A DNA stretch of 62,669 nucleotides. Origin: Pseudomonadota bacterium. GTDB lineage: Bacteria; Pseudomonadota; Gammaproteobacteria; Burkholderiales; Rhodocyclaceae. This document shows, piece after piece, positions 51,021 to 61,761 of this stretch. Position 1 is the first letter of the stretch; the number at the start of each line of letters is the position of its first letter. Where the stretch lies: assembly GCA_018262095.1 (NCBI GenBank), contig JAGTRW010000024.1, forward strand, positions 1 to 62,669, in the 5' to 3' direction. A program made the translations under genes and the position numbers. The notes under the pieces are model-generated. The model was not told the origin of the DNA and made no database searches. It was given only the letters and a program-made list of their open reading frames with translations.

Positions 51021-52279
51021 ACGAAGCACGATCGATCAGCCCATGGCTCGCCACGGTGCTCAACACGATGGCGGAAGGCGTTCTGGGGCTGGACCGGGAG
51101 CAGCGGATCACCAGCGCCAATCGCTCGGCCGAGCACCTGCTCGGCTGGACCAGCGAAGAGCTCATTGGCCGGGAGGTGAGCGATTTTCTGCAAGCGCGCC
51201 AGCGTGACGGCGGCGTCCACCCTGAAAGCGGCAGTCCGTTCGCCTGGCTCAAGGACCGCGGCGAACTGTACTTCATCGAGGACATCTTCCTGCGCAAGGA
51301 CGGCCGTACGGTCGATCTCGAAATCTCAGCACTCGCGCTGCCGCAACAAGACTCAGAGACCTGCGCCATCGTCCTGCTGGCCGACATTGCCGAGCGCAAG
51401 GAAAGCCAGGCCGCCTTGCTCAAGGCTTTCGCCGATCGCGACACGCTCAACCAGGTGCTCGAAACGGCGCAAGGCCGCTTGTTGCAGGCGGAGAAAATGG
51501 CGTCGGTGGGGCATCTGGCGGCCGGCGTCGCGCACGAGATCAACAACCCGATCAGCTTTGTCAGTTCCAATCTGCACACGCTCAAGGAGCAGATCGCCGA
51601 CCTGTTGTCAGTCCTCGCCGCGTATCAGCAGGCCGAAACGGCGCTGTCCGCGTTCCCCGACCTGCTGGATGCGATCAACCGGGCCAAGGACGCCGCCGAT
51701 CTGGGTTTTCTGCAACAGGACATCAACAACCTGATCGACGAGTCGCTCGAAGGGGTCGGCCGCGTCAAGAATATCGTCGACAACCTAAAGGATTTTTCGC
51801 GCGTGGACTCTGCCGAGTGGCAGTATGTCAGCCTTGAAAATGGGCTCGAGAGTACGCTCAAGATACTTGGCGACGAAATCAAGGACAAGGCCGAGATTGT
51901 CAGGCGCTATTGCGGCCAGCCCGAAATCGAATGTATCGCTTCGCAAATCAATCAAGTCTTCATGAATTTGCTGCTCAACGCGGCGCAGGCCATTGAGCAG
52001 AGCGGAACCATCACGCTGCGTACCGGCTTTGACCAAAGCCAAGCCTGGGTCGAAATCGAAGACAGCGGCCGCGGCATCCCGCCAGAACACTTGGAAAAGA
52101 TCTTCGAGCCCTTCTTTACGACGCAACCCATCGGCAAGGGAACTGGGCTCGGCTTGTCGCTGGCCTACGGGATTATCCGGCGCCACCACGGCAGCCTGGT
52201 GGCGTCGAGCACCTTGGGCAAAGGCTCGGTTTTTCGGATCACGCTGCCACGCCGCAGAGTGGACGACAGTCTTGCATGA
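51017..52279 (+). CDS. Soluble PAS-domain histidine kinase
   Basis: A 420-residue kinase with no membrane segment. Residues about 5-130 are a PAS domain ([20 protein letters not shown] then [18 protein letters not shown]). A helix and the phosphoacceptor follow in [20 protein letters not shown] (about 168-187). The ATPase domain has [34 protein letters not shown] and [15 protein letters not shown] 50-residue helical stretch splits the dimerisation region. No response regulator is adjacent. It is coupled by ATGA overlaps on both sides. Confidence 0.92.
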   Translation: MNEARSISPWLATVLNTMAEGVLGLDREQRITSANRSAEHLLGWTSEELIGREVSDFLQARQRDGGVHPESGSPFAWLKDRGELYFIEDIFLRKDGRTVDLEISALALPQQDSETCAIVLLADIAERKESQAALLKAFADRDTLNQVLETAQGRLLQAEKMASVGHLAAGVAHEINNPISFVSSNLHTLKEQIADLLSVLAAYQQAETALSAFPDLLDAINRAKDAADLGFLQQDINNLIDESLEGVGRVKNIVDNLKDFSRVDSAEWQYVSLENGLESTLKILGDEIKDKAEIVRRYCGQPEIECIASQINQVFMNLLLNAAQAIEQSGTITLRTGFDQSQAWVEIEDSGRGIPPEHLEKIFEPFFTTQPIGKGTGLGLSLAYGIIRRHHGSLVASSTLGKGSVFRITLPRRRVDDSLA

Positions 52280-52419
52280 CGCCAACGTGCTTTTGGCAAC
52301 AGCCCGGGCTTCAACAGCTCATCGCTGACGAATTTGACGGCGCAGACGCTTGCACAAGCATCGACGCCGATGATCTTGCGATCTCGGCACTCATGAAAAC
52401 ACCGGAGAAGAAAAAATGA
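52276..52419 (+). CDS. Small acidic protein, 47 aa, coupled at both ends
   Basis: A 47-codon ORF starting in an ATGA overlap with the kinase stop and ending in an ATGA overlap with the next gene. It encodes [20 protein letters not shown] and continues acidic (DGADACTSIDADDLAI) to a lysine-rich end. No family was recognised. The double overlap, with no leftover bases over 144 nt, is strong positional evidence that it is translated. A ribosome-site role (AGAAGAAAAA at its end precedes the phosphatase gene) is an alternative explanation. Confidence 0.6.
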   Translation: MTPTCFWQQPGLQQLIADEFDGADACTSIDADDLAISALMKTPEKKK

Positions 52420-53348
52420 AATCTTTGCTGCTATCCGCCATGCTGCTGGTTTCCAGCGGCGCCTTTGCCGAACTGGTCTATGACCGGCCGGTGAACGACA
52501 AAATCGATTCCGGCGCCATCGAATATTTTATTCAAGGCAAGGGCGGCGCCACGCCGAAGGGCAATGCCGCCTGCGAGGATGGCTTGTTCTACAACGACCA
52601 CTTCATCGCCCTTTACGACGGCGCCACCGACAAATCGGGCAAATCGTACAACGGCAAGAAAGGCGGGCGTATCGCCGAGGAAATCATCGAAAACGTGTTC
52701 AAGGGCCTGCCGCCCGAGGCCAGCAAGGAAGAGACGCTGGCGCGCATCAATCGATCGTATCAGGACTTCTACAAGGCGCATCCGGAGATGGACTTCGTCA
52801 AGAACACCACCTGGCGCCCGACCGCCACGCTGATCTGGTACAGCTTCGCGCGCCGCGAGCTGGTGGCGATCGGCGACTCCAAGGCCCGTATCGACGGCGT
52901 GAATATCAACAAGAAAAGCAAACTGGTCGATGACCTCAACAGCGAATTGCGCGTCAGGGTGATCAAGCAGCTCAAGCTCAGCGAGGCCGACATCGCCCAG
53001 AACGACCTGGGCCGCTTCTACATCCTGCCGCTGCTCGAGCGCCAGTCCGATTACCAGAACAACCCCAAAGCGCCCAAGGCATTTCAATACTGGGCGATCG
53101 ACGGTTTTGACGTCCCCGCCGAGGAAGTTCTGGTCTGGCGTTTCGACCAGACGCCGAAGCTGATCGAGCTGAGCAGCGACGGCTACGAAAACTACCCGGC
53201 GGCGAGCAACGTCAAGGCTTACGAGGAAGATTTCGCGAATTTCCTCAAGGAAGACCCGCAGCGAATCAAATACCCGTCAACCAAGGGGCTGCAGCAAGGC
53301 AACGTCAGTTTTGACGACCGCGCCGTACTGATCTACCAGGCCAAATAG
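52416..53348 (+). CDS. Exported PP2C-like (PPM) protein phosphatase
   Basis: A 310-residue protein with signal peptide KSLLLSAMLLVSSGAFAE. The mature domain has the PPM metal ligands in order: E54-D55 in ACEDGLFYND, D68-G69 in FIALYDGATDKSG, GDS (about 153-155) in LVAIGDSKARIDG, SDG (about 264-266) in IELSSDGYENY, and D300-D301 in SFDDRAVLIYQ. Together these indicate a metal-dependent serine/threonine phosphatase fold, here predicted in the periplasm. It ends the four-gene ATGA-coupled unit. Confidence 0.8.
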   Translation: MKSLLLSAMLLVSSGAFAELVYDRPVNDKIDSGAIEYFIQGKGGATPKGNAACEDGLFYNDHFIALYDGATDKSGKSYNGKKGGRIAEEIIENVFKGLPPEASKEETLARINRSYQDFYKAHPEMDFVKNTTWRPTATLIWYSFARRELVAIGDSKARIDGVNINKKSKLVDDLNSELRVRVIKQLKLSEADIAQNDLGRFYILPLLERQSDYQNNPKAPKAFQYWAIDGFDVPAEEVLVWRFDQTPKLIELSSDGYENYPAASNVKAYEEDFANFLKEDPQRIKYPSTKGLQQGNVSFDDRAVLIYQAK

Positions 53349-53426
53349 TCGATTCCGCGTTTGCTCTTCGAAGCGCAGGCAAGTCGAGTATATAGTCGTG
53401 CTTTTGTTTACCCACGAGGCACAGTG

Positions 53427-55151
53427 ATGAAAAGGCATTGCTCGCTCAAGCTGCTTGGCGCAGCGCTCTTGGCATCGTCTTCCCTGCTCACCCAGGCGGC
53501 GTCGCTCGCCCCGATCGCCGCGCCGCACGGCATGGTCGTCAGCGCGCAACACCTGGCGACCCGGATCGGCGTCGACGTCCTGAAGCGCGGCGGCAACGCC
53601 GTCGACGCCGCCGTCGCCGTCGGCTACGCGCTCGCCGTCGCCTACCCGGCAGCGGGCAACCTGGGCGGCGGCGGCTTCATGACGCTGCAGCTCGCCGACG
53701 GGCGCAAGACCTTCATCGACTTTCGCGAAAAAGCGCCGCTCGCGGCAAGCGCCAACATGTATCTGGACAAGGACGGCAACGTCATCAAGGGACTGAGCAC
53801 GCGCGGCTACCTCGCTGTCGGCGTTCCCGGCAGCGTTGCCGGATTCGAGTACGCGCGCGCCAAGTACGGGACGATGCAGCGCGGCACGCTGATCGCTCCG
53901 GCGATCGCGCTCGCCGACAAAGGTTTCGTTCTTGAGCAGGGCGACATCGACCTGCTGCACACGGCGACGGCTGATTTTGCCAAGGACGCGCCGAGCGCGG
54001 CGATCTTCCTCAAGCACGGCGAGCCGTTGGCAGCCGGCCAGAAGCTCAAGCAAAAAGACCTCGCCAGGACGCTCAAGGCGATCAGCGCGCGCGGCACCGA
54101 CGGTTTCTACAAGGGACCGGTCGGTGCGGCACTGGTACGCGCCAGCGAGCGCGGCGGCGGCATCCTGACGCAGGCCGACCTCGACCAATACCGCCCGCGT
54201 GAGCTGGCGCCGATCGAGTGCGACTACCGCGGCTACCACGTCGTTTCGGCGCCGCCACCGAGTTCGGGCGGCGTCGTCATCTGCGAGATGCTCAATACCC
54301 TCGAAGGCTATCCGCTCAAGGATCTGGGCTTCCGCTCGGCGCAGGCGGTGCACTACCAGATCGAGGCGATGCGTCACGCCTACGTCGACCGCAACAGCTA
54401 CCTCGGCGACCCCGACTTCGTCAAGAACCCGATCGCGCGGCTCACCGACAAGGCCTACGCGGCGAAGCTGCGCGCCGTCATCGCCGCCGACCGGGCCGCC
54501 GTCTCGAAGGACCTCAAGCCCGGCGTCGAGCCGCACGAAGGCAACAACACAACGCATTATTCGATCGCCGACGCTCACGGCAACGCGGTCTCGGTGACCT
54601 ACACGCTCAACGAATGGTTCGGCGCCAAGGTCACCGCCGCCGGCACCGGCGTGCTGCTCAACAACGAAATGGACGACTTCACCGTCAAGGTCGGCGTCCC
54701 GAACGTCTACGGTCTGGTCCAGGGCGAAGCCAATGCCATCGCTCCCGGAAAACGTCCCTTGTCGTCGATGAGCCCGACCATCGTCAGCCGCGACGATCAG
54801 CCGCTGCTGGTCGTCGGCACGCCGGGCGGCAGCCGCATCATCACCGCCGTGCTGCACACCATCATCAACGTCGTCGACTACGCAATGACCGTACAGGAAG
54901 CGGTCGACGCGCCGCGCTTCCACCAGCAGTGGCTGCCCGCAGCGACCAACCTCGAGCGCTTCGCAGTGAGCCCCGATACGCAGAAGCTGCTCGAAGCGAT
55001 GGGTCACCAGTTCGGCGCGCCGCAACCGGCCAACCACGTCGTCGCGATCATGATCGGCGCGCCGTCGCTCGGCGGCAAGCCGGTCGGTGACAACCGCTTC
55101 TACGGCGCCAACGACCCGCGCCGCAACACTGGCCTGGCGGCGGGCTACTGA
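53427..55151 (+). CDS. ggt: Gamma-glutamyltranspeptidase
   Basis: A 574-residue exported enzyme with a signal peptide (KLLGAALLASSSLLTQAAS). The precursor is cleaved before the catalytic threonine in EGNNTTHYSIADAHGNAVSV. GNLGGGGFMTLQ, APPPSSGGVVICEMLN, and RPLSSMSPTIV with TPGGSRIITAVL are family segments. It removes gamma-glutamyl groups from glutathione in the periplasm. The ATG at 53427 gives the signal peptide; the gene stands alone. Confidence 0.95.
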   Translation: MKRHCSLKLLGAALLASSSLLTQAASLAPIAAPHGMVVSAQHLATRIGVDVLKRGGNAVDAAVAVGYALAVAYPAAGNLGGGGFMTLQLADGRKTFIDFREKAPLAASANMYLDKDGNVIKGLSTRGYLAVGVPGSVAGFEYARAKYGTMQRGTLIAPAIALADKGFVLEQGDIDLLHTATADFAKDAPSAAIFLKHGEPLAAGQKLKQKDLARTLKAISARGTDGFYKGPVGAALVRASERGGGILTQADLDQYRPRELAPIECDYRGYHVVSAPPPSSGGVVICEMLNTLEGYPLKDLGFRSAQAVHYQIEAMRHAYVDRNSYLGDPDFVKNPIARLTDKAYAAKLRAVIAADRAAVSKDLKPGVEPHEGNNTTHYSIADAHGNAVSVTYTLNEWFGAKVTAAGTGVLLNNEMDDFTVKVGVPNVYGLVQGEANAIAPGKRPLSSMSPTIVSRDDQPLLVVGTPGGSRIITAVLHTIINVVDYAMTVQEAVDAPRFHQQWLPAATNLERFAVSPDTQKLLEAMGHQFGAPQPANHVVAIMIGAPSLGGKPVGDNRFYGANDPRRNTGLAAGY

Positions 55152-55461
55152 CCCGCGACACCGCGCGGCAGGCGTCTGAGATGTAGGCGCTCGCCGCTTC
55201 GCGCCGACAGTCCACCAGCGGCCGACGCGGTGTCAAGACACGTAATTTCGCATTTCCGGAAAGCCTTCCCCGACTTGCGGGCCGCCAACGCGTACCGGGT
55301 CTGAGAGCGCGAGCCAGAAAACGCCCGCTGCCTGCCTTGCGCCAACGCCTGATCGACGGCGGGCGGATGCATCGGCTTGCCGACAAGACGCCGCATCGTG
55401 ATTGCAAAACCCGACGACGCATTTGCTGGCGCTCGTCGTTGATCCTTGCAAAAAAATTTCC
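55152..55461. other. Intergenic region upstream of the fructose operon
   Basis: About 310 bases without a supported gene. Minus-strand ORFs of 60-140 codons cross it, but they are basic, low-complexity and without family features. No terminator with a T-run follows ggt. The right end turns A+T-rich and leads into the fructose promoter. Confidence 0.55.
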
Positions 55462-55499
55462 TTGCAAATGTTATTTTATGTGCTGTAATGTTACATAAA
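55462..55499 (+). promoter_or_regulatory. Fructose operon promoter with overlapping operator
   Basis: TTGCAA (55462-55467) and TGTAAT (55484-55489) are 16 bases apart, a good sigma-70 pair. TTTATGT (55475-55481) and ACATAAA (55493-55499) form a perfect seven-base inverted repeat that encloses the -10. The adjacent DeoR-type regulator would be expected to repress here. Confidence 0.7.
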
Positions 55500-55599
55500 C
55501 GCACACAAACTAACACTTAACGTCACAAGAGAGGCCGCCAGTGAAAAGTCCTTCTGCCAGTTCCTTAGCCCAGCTTGCCTCTCAAGGAGGCTGGTAAGC

Positions 55600-56382
55600 A
55601 TGGTCAATCCTCTTGCTGAGCATCGACTTGAGCTGATCATGTCGGCCATGTCGGCCAACGGTGAATGTCGCACGCAGCAACTGGCCGAGCGCTTCCAGAT
55701 GTCGATGATGACCTTGCGCCGCGATCTGCTCGAACTGGAAACGCGCGGACTGTTGCGCCGGGTGCATGGCGGCGCGGTGGCGCTCAATCGCGATGTGCAT
55801 TACAGCCAACGGCTTGAGCTCGGTCAAGCCCAGAAGCAGCTGGTCGGCCGCGCGGCGACCCGCTTGCTCAAAAGCGGACAAACGGTCTATCTCGACGCCG
55901 GCACCACCGGCTTTGAAATGGCGCGGGCGATCGGCCAGGGCCTGCCGCTGGTCACCCATCTGCACATCGTCACCCACGGCATCAGCATCGCCAGCGAGCT
56001 TGCCGGACGAACCCCCTACCAGCTGCAGCTGATTGGCGGCGAGGTCTATCAAAACGCGCTGAGCACGGTCGGCCCGGTCGCCCTGGCGCAAATCGGCGAC
56101 CTTGACATCGACGTCTTCTTCATGGGTGCCGGCGGTGTCGACGCGCAGCAGGGGTGGACCAATTCGAATCATGTCGAGACGCAGATCAAGCGCGCGGTCA
56201 TTGCCCGCAGCAAGGACGTGGTCGCCATCTGCGACAGCGCCAAGTGGGGCCAGCGCTCGTTCGCGCCGATCGTCCCCTTCGCCGGTATCAAGCGCTGGAT
56301 CGTCGATCGCGGCCTGGCGCAAGAAGGCGTCGAGGCGGCCAGGGCGGCCGGCATCGCGCTGACCTACGCCGACGGACTGTAA
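55600..56382 (+). CDS. DeoR/GlpR-family regulator of the fructose operon
   Basis: A 260-residue repressor: winged helix-turn-helix at residues about 8-60 (NGECRTQQLAERFQMSMMTLRRDL, written here in part as ERFQMSMMTLRRDLLELE), then GLLRRVHGGAVAL, the DeoR signature. The sugar-phosphate-binding isomerase-like part has VYLDAGTTGFEMARAI and FFMGAGGVDA. It likely senses fructose-1-phosphate. It leads the fru operon, where enterobacteria use a LacI-type FruR/Cra instead. Confidence 0.85.
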   Translation: MVNPLAEHRLELIMSAMSANGECRTQQLAERFQMSMMTLRRDLLELETRGLLRRVHGGAVALNRDVHYSQRLELGQAQKQLVGRAATRLLKSGQTVYLDAGTTGFEMARAIGQGLPLVTHLHIVTHGISIASELAGRTPYQLQLIGGEVYQNALSTVGPVALAQIGDLDIDVFFMGAGGVDAQQGWTNSNHVETQIKRAVIARSKDVVAICDSAKWGQRSFAPIVPFAGIKRWIVDRGLAQEGVEAARAAGIALTYADGL

Positions 56383-56464
56383 GCGAGCGCCACCTGGCAG
56401 TACCCCTTAATCGTATCCGCCCGCACGGCCGGCACCCCGGAACCAGGGCGACCCAAGGAGAGCA

Positions 56465-58924
56465 ATGATGATCAAGCTGACCCAGGCAAACATCCGCCTC
56501 AACGCCCAGGCCCGAGACAAGACCGAGGCCATCCGCATCGCCGGCAGTCTGCTGGTCGACAGCGGCAACATGCAATCAGGCTACGTCGACAGCATGCTGT
56601 TGCGCGAGAAGGTGGCCAATACTTATCTTGGCAACGGCATCGCCATCCCGCACGGCTTGCCCAAGGATAGAGAACTGATCATCCAGACGGGAATTTCGGT
56701 GACCCAGTTTCCCGCCGGCGTGCAGTGGAATCAAGGCGAGACGGTGTACCTGGTGGTGGCCATCGCCGCGCGTTCCGACGAACACATCGAACTTTTGGCC
56801 AACCTCACCGACGTGCTCGACGACCCGACGACGGTGCAGCGCCTGGCGCGCACCAGTTCGCCGCAGGACATCATCGAGCGGCTGACCCAGGCGCGCGATG
56901 GCGCAGCGGCGAGCAACGCGGCCCCGGCCGCCGAAGATTTCGAAAAAGGCGTCGATGTCGCGCTGAGCGGCCCGGCCGGATTGCACGCGCGGCCAGCGAC
57001 CACTTTCGTCGAGATCGCCAAGCAGTTCGAATCTGAGATCCGCGTCCGCCATCAGACCAAGGTGGCCAACGGTAAGAGCCTGGTTTCGCTCTTGAAGCTC
57101 GGCGCCGACAAGCACGCCAGCCTGCGCATCATGGCCCGCGGCAGCGACGAGGATGCCGCGCTCAAAGCCCTGGCGGCGGCCGTCGAACACGGGCTCGAAG
57201 ACGAAGCCGAAGCGACGCAGGCAAGCGCCGCCGGTCCGGCATTGCTGCTCGAGGCGCGTTCGATTCCCGGCATCGCCGCCTCGCCGGGGCTGGCCATCGG
57301 CCCGTTGCGCCGTTTCCGTCGCGAGAAGATCGTCGTCGCCGCGACGGCCAGCGACGCGGCCCTGGAACAAACGCGCCTGAGCCAGGCGATCGTCACCGCC
57401 AAGCTGCAACTGCGCGAATTGCACGACGAGCTCAAGGCGCGTTGCGGTGCCGCGCGCGCCGCCATTTTCCGCGCCCACGAGGAGTTTCTCGACGACCCCG
57501 ATCTGATCGACGCCACGCTGCTGTTGATCCGCGCCGGACACAGCGCCGGCTGGTCCTGGCGCCAGAGCATCGAAGAGCGCGCCAGGGAGGTGTCGGCGCT
57601 CGACGACGCATTGCTCAAGGAACGCGCGGTCGATCTCCAGGACGTCGGTCGCCGGGTGCTGCGCCTGCTCGCCGACACGCTGGAGGATGAACCCGGTTCG
57701 TTCGACACGCCGGTGATCCTGGTCGCCGAAGACCTTTCGCCGTCGGATACCGCGCGCCTCGACCCGGCGCTGATCATCGGCATCTGCACCGCCGGCGGCG
57801 GCCCCACCTCGCACACCGCGATCATCGCGCGGTCGCTCGACATTCCGGCGATCGTCGGCGCCGGACCGGCGCTGATGCATCAGGCCGACGACACGCAGTG
57901 CATTCTCGACGGCGATTCAGGCAACCTCTACCTCGAACCGGGCGAAGCCGATCTGGCACTGGCACGCCAGGCGCAGCAGCAATGGCAGGCGCGGCGCGAA
58001 GCCGAACTGCTGGCCTGCTATCAGCCGGCGATCACCACCGACGGCCAGCGCATCGAAGTGGTGGCCAACATCGGCAGCGCGGCAGAAGCGGAACAGGCGG
58101 TCACCGCCGGCGCCGAAGGCGTCGGCCTGCTGCGCAGCGAATTCCTTTTCCTGCAGCGCGCCGACCCGCCCAGCGAGGACGAGCAGTTCGCCGCCTACAG
58201 CGCGATGACCCGCGCGCTCAACGGCCTGCCGCTGATCATCCGCACGCTCGACATCGGCGGCGACAAGGACGCGCCGTATCTGTGCCTGCCGGCCGAACAG
58301 AACCCGTTCCTCGGCGTGCGCGGCATCCGTCTGTGCCTGGCCCGCCCCGACCTCTTCAAGCCGCAGCTGCGCGCCATCTACCGCGCCGCGGCGACCGGTC
58401 CGGTCAAGATCATGTTCCCGATGATCGCCACGCTCGAAGAACTGCTCGCCGCACGCGCCATCGCCGAGGAAGTTCGCCGCGAGCTGAACGCCCCCTCGGT
58501 CGACATCGGCATCATGGTCGAGGTGCCGTCGGCGGTGCTGATGGCGCCTGAACTCGCGGCGCACGCCGATTTCTTCTCGATCGGCACCAACGACCTGACC
58601 CAGTACGTGCTGGCCATGGACCGCCTGCATCCGACGCTGGCGCGCCAGGCCGACGCATTGCATCCGGCGGTGCTGCGCATGATAGCGATGACGGTCAAGG
58701 CGGCCAAGGGCGCCGGCAAGTGGGTCGGCGTCTGCGGCGGCATGGCCGGCGACCCCAAGGGCGCGGCGATTCTCGCCGGCCTCGGCGTCGCCGAACTCTC
58801 GATGAGCATTCCGAGCGTCGCCGCGATCAAGGCCCGGCTGCGCACCCAGTCGTTGGCGCAGATGCAGCTGCTCGCCCAGCGTGCGCTCGCCTGCACCAAC
58901 GCCGCGCAAGTGCGCGCCCTTTGA
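56465..58924 (+). CDS. Fused fructose PTS protein: EIIA-HPr-enzyme I
   Basis: An 819-residue triple fusion. Residues 1-145 are fructose EIIA, with the phosphohistidine 63 in [13 protein letters not shown]. Residues about 160-250 are HPr, with histidine 174 in [13 protein letters not shown]. From about 265 it is enzyme I, with catalytic histidine near 448 in [19 protein letters not shown], then [23 protein letters not shown] and a C-terminal [12 protein letters not shown]. It transfers phosphate from PEP to EIIB. An ATG three bases later is an alternative start. Confidence 0.95.
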   Translation: MMIKLTQANIRLNAQARDKTEAIRIAGSLLVDSGNMQSGYVDSMLLREKVANTYLGNGIAIPHGLPKDRELIIQTGISVTQFPAGVQWNQGETVYLVVAIAARSDEHIELLANLTDVLDDPTTVQRLARTSSPQDIIERLTQARDGAAASNAAPAAEDFEKGVDVALSGPAGLHARPATTFVEIAKQFESEIRVRHQTKVANGKSLVSLLKLGADKHASLRIMARGSDEDAALKALAAAVEHGLEDEAEATQASAAGPALLLEARSIPGIAASPGLAIGPLRRFRREKIVVAATASDAALEQTRLSQAIVTAKLQLRELHDELKARCGAARAAIFRAHEEFLDDPDLIDATLLLIRAGHSAGWSWRQSIEERAREVSALDDALLKERAVDLQDVGRRVLRLLADTLEDEPGSFDTPVILVAEDLSPSDTARLDPALIIGICTAGGGPTSHTAIIARSLDIPAIVGAGPALMHQADDTQCILDGDSGNLYLEPGEADLALARQAQQQWQARREAELLACYQPAITTDGQRIEVVANIGSAAEAEQAVTAGAEGVGLLRSEFLFLQRADPPSEDEQFAAYSAMTRALNGLPLIIRTLDIGGDKDAPYLCLPAEQNPFLGVRGIRLCLARPDLFKPQLRAIYRAAATGPVKIMFPMIATLEELLAARAIAEEVRRELNAPSVDIGIMVEVPSAVLMAPELAAHADFFSIGTNDLTQYVLAMDRLHPTLARQADALHPAVLRMIAMTVKAAKGAGKWVGVCGGMAGDPKGAAILAGLGVAELSMSIPSVAAIKARLRTQSLAQMQLLAQRALACTNAAQVRAL

Positions 58925-58940
58925 AGAAAAGGAAACCAGC

Positions 58941-59924
58941 ATGAATCAATCTACCGCCATCGCCACCGTCACCTTGAACCCGGCGATCGACCAGAGCGTG
59001 TCGATTCCCGGCTTCGCCGCCGGCAGCGTCAACCGGGTGCTGAGCGAGCAGTCCGACCCCGGCGGCAAGGGCGTCAATGTCGCCTCGTTCCTCGCCGACC
59101 TGGGGTTTCGCGTCGCCGTCAGCGGCCTGCTCGGCCGCGACAACGCCAACCTCTTCGAGCAACTCTTCGCGCGCAAGGCGATGGCCGACGCCTTCGTTCG
59201 CATTGCGGGCAAGACCCGCGTCAACGTCAAGATCATCGACGAGACCAGCCAGGCCATCACCGACATCAACTTTCCCGGCCCCGCCGCGACGCCCGACGAC
59301 CTTGTCCGACTTGAGCAGGCGATCAAAAGCTTGCTCGCCGATCACGACTGGTTCGTGCTGTCCGGCAGCGCGCCGGCCGGCGTCCCCGTCGATTATTACG
59401 CCAAGCTGATCGGCCAGCTCAACGCGGCGGGCAAGCAGGTGGTGCTCGACACCAGCGGCGAGCCGCTGCGCCTGGGCATCGCAGCGGCGCCCTGGGCGAT
59501 CAAGCCGAACATCGCCGAACTCGAGGAACTGGTGGGCACGCCCCTGCCCGACCGCGCGGCGGTGGTCGCTGCGGCGCGCCGCTTGCTGGCGCAAGGAATC
59601 GGCTGCGTGGTGGTGTCGATGGGCCGCGACGGCGCCTTGTTCGTCACCAGCGACCAGTGCCTGCTCGCGATTCCGCCCGCGGTCGAAGTCAAGAGCACGG
59701 TCGGCGCCGGCGACGCCATGGTCGCCGGTTTCGTCGCCGCCAAGATGCGCGGCCTGCCGCTCGCCGACTGCGCGCGCCTGGCGACCGCCAGCGCGCTCGG
59801 CGCGCTGACCCAGCTCGGGCCGCAACTGCCGCCCGCGCCGATCATCGAGTCCTTGATGGCGCAAGTCACGGTGATCGATCTGGCCGCTTCCGGCACCGCC
59901 CAATCCGAATCTGCGAATCACTAG
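58941..59924 (+). CDS. fruK: 1-phosphofructokinase
   Basis: A 327-residue PfkB-family kinase that converts fructose 1-phosphate to fructose 1,6-bisphosphate. It begins [18 protein letters not shown], with [48 protein letters not shown] and the ATP/catalytic [11 protein letters not shown] near the C-terminus. The ATG at 58941 follows AAGGAAACC. It lies 16 bases from both neighbours. Confidence 0.95.
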   Translation: MNQSTAIATVTLNPAIDQSVSIPGFAAGSVNRVLSEQSDPGGKGVNVASFLADLGFRVAVSGLLGRDNANLFEQLFARKAMADAFVRIAGKTRVNVKIIDETSQAITDINFPGPAATPDDLVRLEQAIKSLLADHDWFVLSGSAPAGVPVDYYAKLIGQLNAAGKQVVLDTSGEPLRLGIAAAPWAIKPNIAELEELVGTPLPDRAAVVAAARRLLAQGIGCVVVSMGRDGALFVTSDQCLLAIPPAVEVKSTVGAGDAMVAGFVAAKMRGLPLADCARLATASALGALTQLGPQLPPAPIIESLMAQVTVIDLAASGTAQSESANH

Positions 59925-59940
59925 TCAAGGAGACAAACGA

Positions 59941-61680
59941 ATGGCAAAGATCATTGCAGTGACCTCGTGCCCGACCGGAATCGCGCACACCTATATGGCG
60001 GCCGAGGCCTTGAAGAAAACCGCCGCGCTGATGGGCCACTCGATCAGCGTCGAAACCCAGGGCTCAGCAGGCACCAAGGACTGCTTGAGCGAGTCCGACC
60101 TGGCCGCCGCGCAGGTGCTCATCCTGGCCACCGACACGCACGTCGAAATGCTGCGCTTTACCGGCAAACCGGTCTATGAAACGACCACCAGCGCGGCGAT
60201 CCGCGATACGCGGGGCGTCATCGAGGCGGCGCTGGCGCTGATCGGCATCGCTGCCGAGCGCCCGCCTAGCGTGGAAGCCGTCCCGGCGGCGCAGCCCGCC
60301 CAGCCTGCAGCCGCCAAAAAGATCGTCGCCATCACCGCCTGCCCGACCGGAATCGCGCATACCTTCATGGCCGCCGAGGCACTCAAGAAGGCGGCGATCA
60401 GCCTGGGCTACGAGATCAAGGTGGAAACCCAGGGCTCGGTCGGCGCCAAGAACGCGCTCACCGTCGAGGACATCGCCGCCGCCGACGTGGTCATCATCGG
60501 CGCCGACACGCACGTCGACCAGGCGCGCTTCGCCGGAAAAGCCGTCTATGAAACCTCGGTCGGCCGTGCCCTCAAGGAAAGCGCCAAGGTCATCGACGAA
60601 GCGCTGGCGCTACCGCCACCGGCGGCCAGCGCACAGGGCGCGGCCAAAGCCACCGCTCCGCGGGCGCAAAAGCCGGCGGGGCCGTACAAGCACCTGCTCA
60701 CCGGCGTCTCGTACATGCTGCCGATCGTCGTCGCCGGCGGTCTGCTCATCGCGCTGTCGTTCATCTTCGGCATCGAGGCGTTCAAGGAGAAGGGAACGCT
60801 CGCCGCCAGCCTGATGGACGTCGGCGGCGGCGCAGCGTTCGCGCTGATGATTCCGGTGCTCGCCGGCTTCATCGCTTTTTCCATCGCCGACCGCCCCGGC
60901 CTGGCGCCGGGACTGATCGGCGGCATGCTCGCCAGCCAGTTGCAGGCGGGCTTCCTGGGCGGCATCATCGCCGGCTTTCTGGCCGGCTATATCGCCCTCT
61001 GGCTGCGCAACCACATCAAGCTGCCGGTCCATTTCGAAGGCTTGAAGCCGGTGCTGCTCATTCCGCTGCTCGCCACGCTCGTCGTCGGCCTGCTGATGAT
61101 CTACGTCGTCGGCAGTCCGGCCAAGGCGATCATGGACGGGCTCGCGCAGTTCCTCAAAGGCTTGAGCGGAACCAACGCCGTGCTGCTCGGGCTGTTGCTC
61201 GGCGGCATGATGGCGGTCGATATGGGCGGACCGATCAACAAGGCGGCCTACACCTTCGGCGTCGGCCTGCTGGCCAGCAACAGCTTCATGCCGATGGCGG
61301 CGGTGATGGCCGCCGGCATGGTGCCGCCGCTGGGCATCGCACTGGCCACCTTGGTCGCCAAGAACCGCTTTACCGCCGACGAACAGATCGCCGGCAAGGC
61401 CGCCGCCGTGCTCGGCATCTCGTTCATCACCGAAGGCGCCATCCCCTTCGCGGCCAAGGACCCGCTGCGCGTGATTCCGGCCTGTATCACCGGCGCCGCG
61501 GCGACCGGTGCGCTGTCGATGTTCTTCGGCTGCACGCTGCACGCGCCGCACGGCGGCGTCTTCGTGCTCGCCATTCCGAATGCGGTCGGCGAGTTGCTGC
61601 CTTACATCGGCGCCATCGCCGCCGGCTCGGTGATCACCGCGCTGGTGCTGGTCGTGCTCAAGAAACCGATCAACGAATAG
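59941..61680 (+). CDS. fruA: Fructose PTS permease EIIB'BC
   Basis: A 579-residue membrane permease. Two IIB domains in tandem have the phosphocysteine in [18 protein letters not shown] (cysteine 10) and [18 protein letters not shown] (cysteine about 134). From about 240 the IIC part has eight or more membrane segments, with [20 protein letters not shown] and [19 protein letters not shown]. It transports fructose and delivers fructose 1-phosphate. Last gene of the fru operon. Confidence 0.95.
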   Translation: MAKIIAVTSCPTGIAHTYMAAEALKKTAALMGHSISVETQGSAGTKDCLSESDLAAAQVLILATDTHVEMLRFTGKPVYETTTSAAIRDTRGVIEAALALIGIAAERPPSVEAVPAAQPAQPAAAKKIVAITACPTGIAHTFMAAEALKKAAISLGYEIKVETQGSVGAKNALTVEDIAAADVVIIGADTHVDQARFAGKAVYETSVGRALKESAKVIDEALALPPPAASAQGAAKATAPRAQKPAGPYKHLLTGVSYMLPIVVAGGLLIALSFIFGIEAFKEKGTLAASLMDVGGGAAFALMIPVLAGFIAFSIADRPGLAPGLIGGMLASQLQAGFLGGIIAGFLAGYIALWLRNHIKLPVHFEGLKPVLLIPLLATLVVGLLMIYVVGSPAKAIMDGLAQFLKGLSGTNAVLLGLLLGGMMAVDMGGPINKAAYTFGVGLLASNSFMPMAAVMAAGMVPPLGIALATLVAKNRFTADEQIAGKAAAVLGISFITEGAIPFAAKDPLRVIPACITGAAATGALSMFFGCTLHAPHGGVFVLAIPNAVGELLPYIGAIAAGSVITALVLVVLKKPINE

Positions 61681-61731
61681 AGGCTGGTCGACAAGCGCCG
61701 GCGTCGCCCCAGTCGTCAATCTCCCGCCCAA

Positions 61732-61761
61732 GGGCTGAGCGGTCACCTGATCGCTCAGCCC
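61732..61761 (+). terminator. Stem-loop after the fructose operon
   Basis: GGGCTGAGCG (61732-61741) pairs perfectly with CGCTCAGCCC (61752-61761) across a ten-base loop, 52 bases after the fruA stop. No T-run follows, so termination may be weak or rho-dependent. Confidence 0.5.

Noticed and set aside
55152-55516. Minus-strand ORFs of 60-140 codons downstream of ggt
   Set aside because: No recognisable family, no good ribosome site, and they cross a strong promoter region on the other strand.
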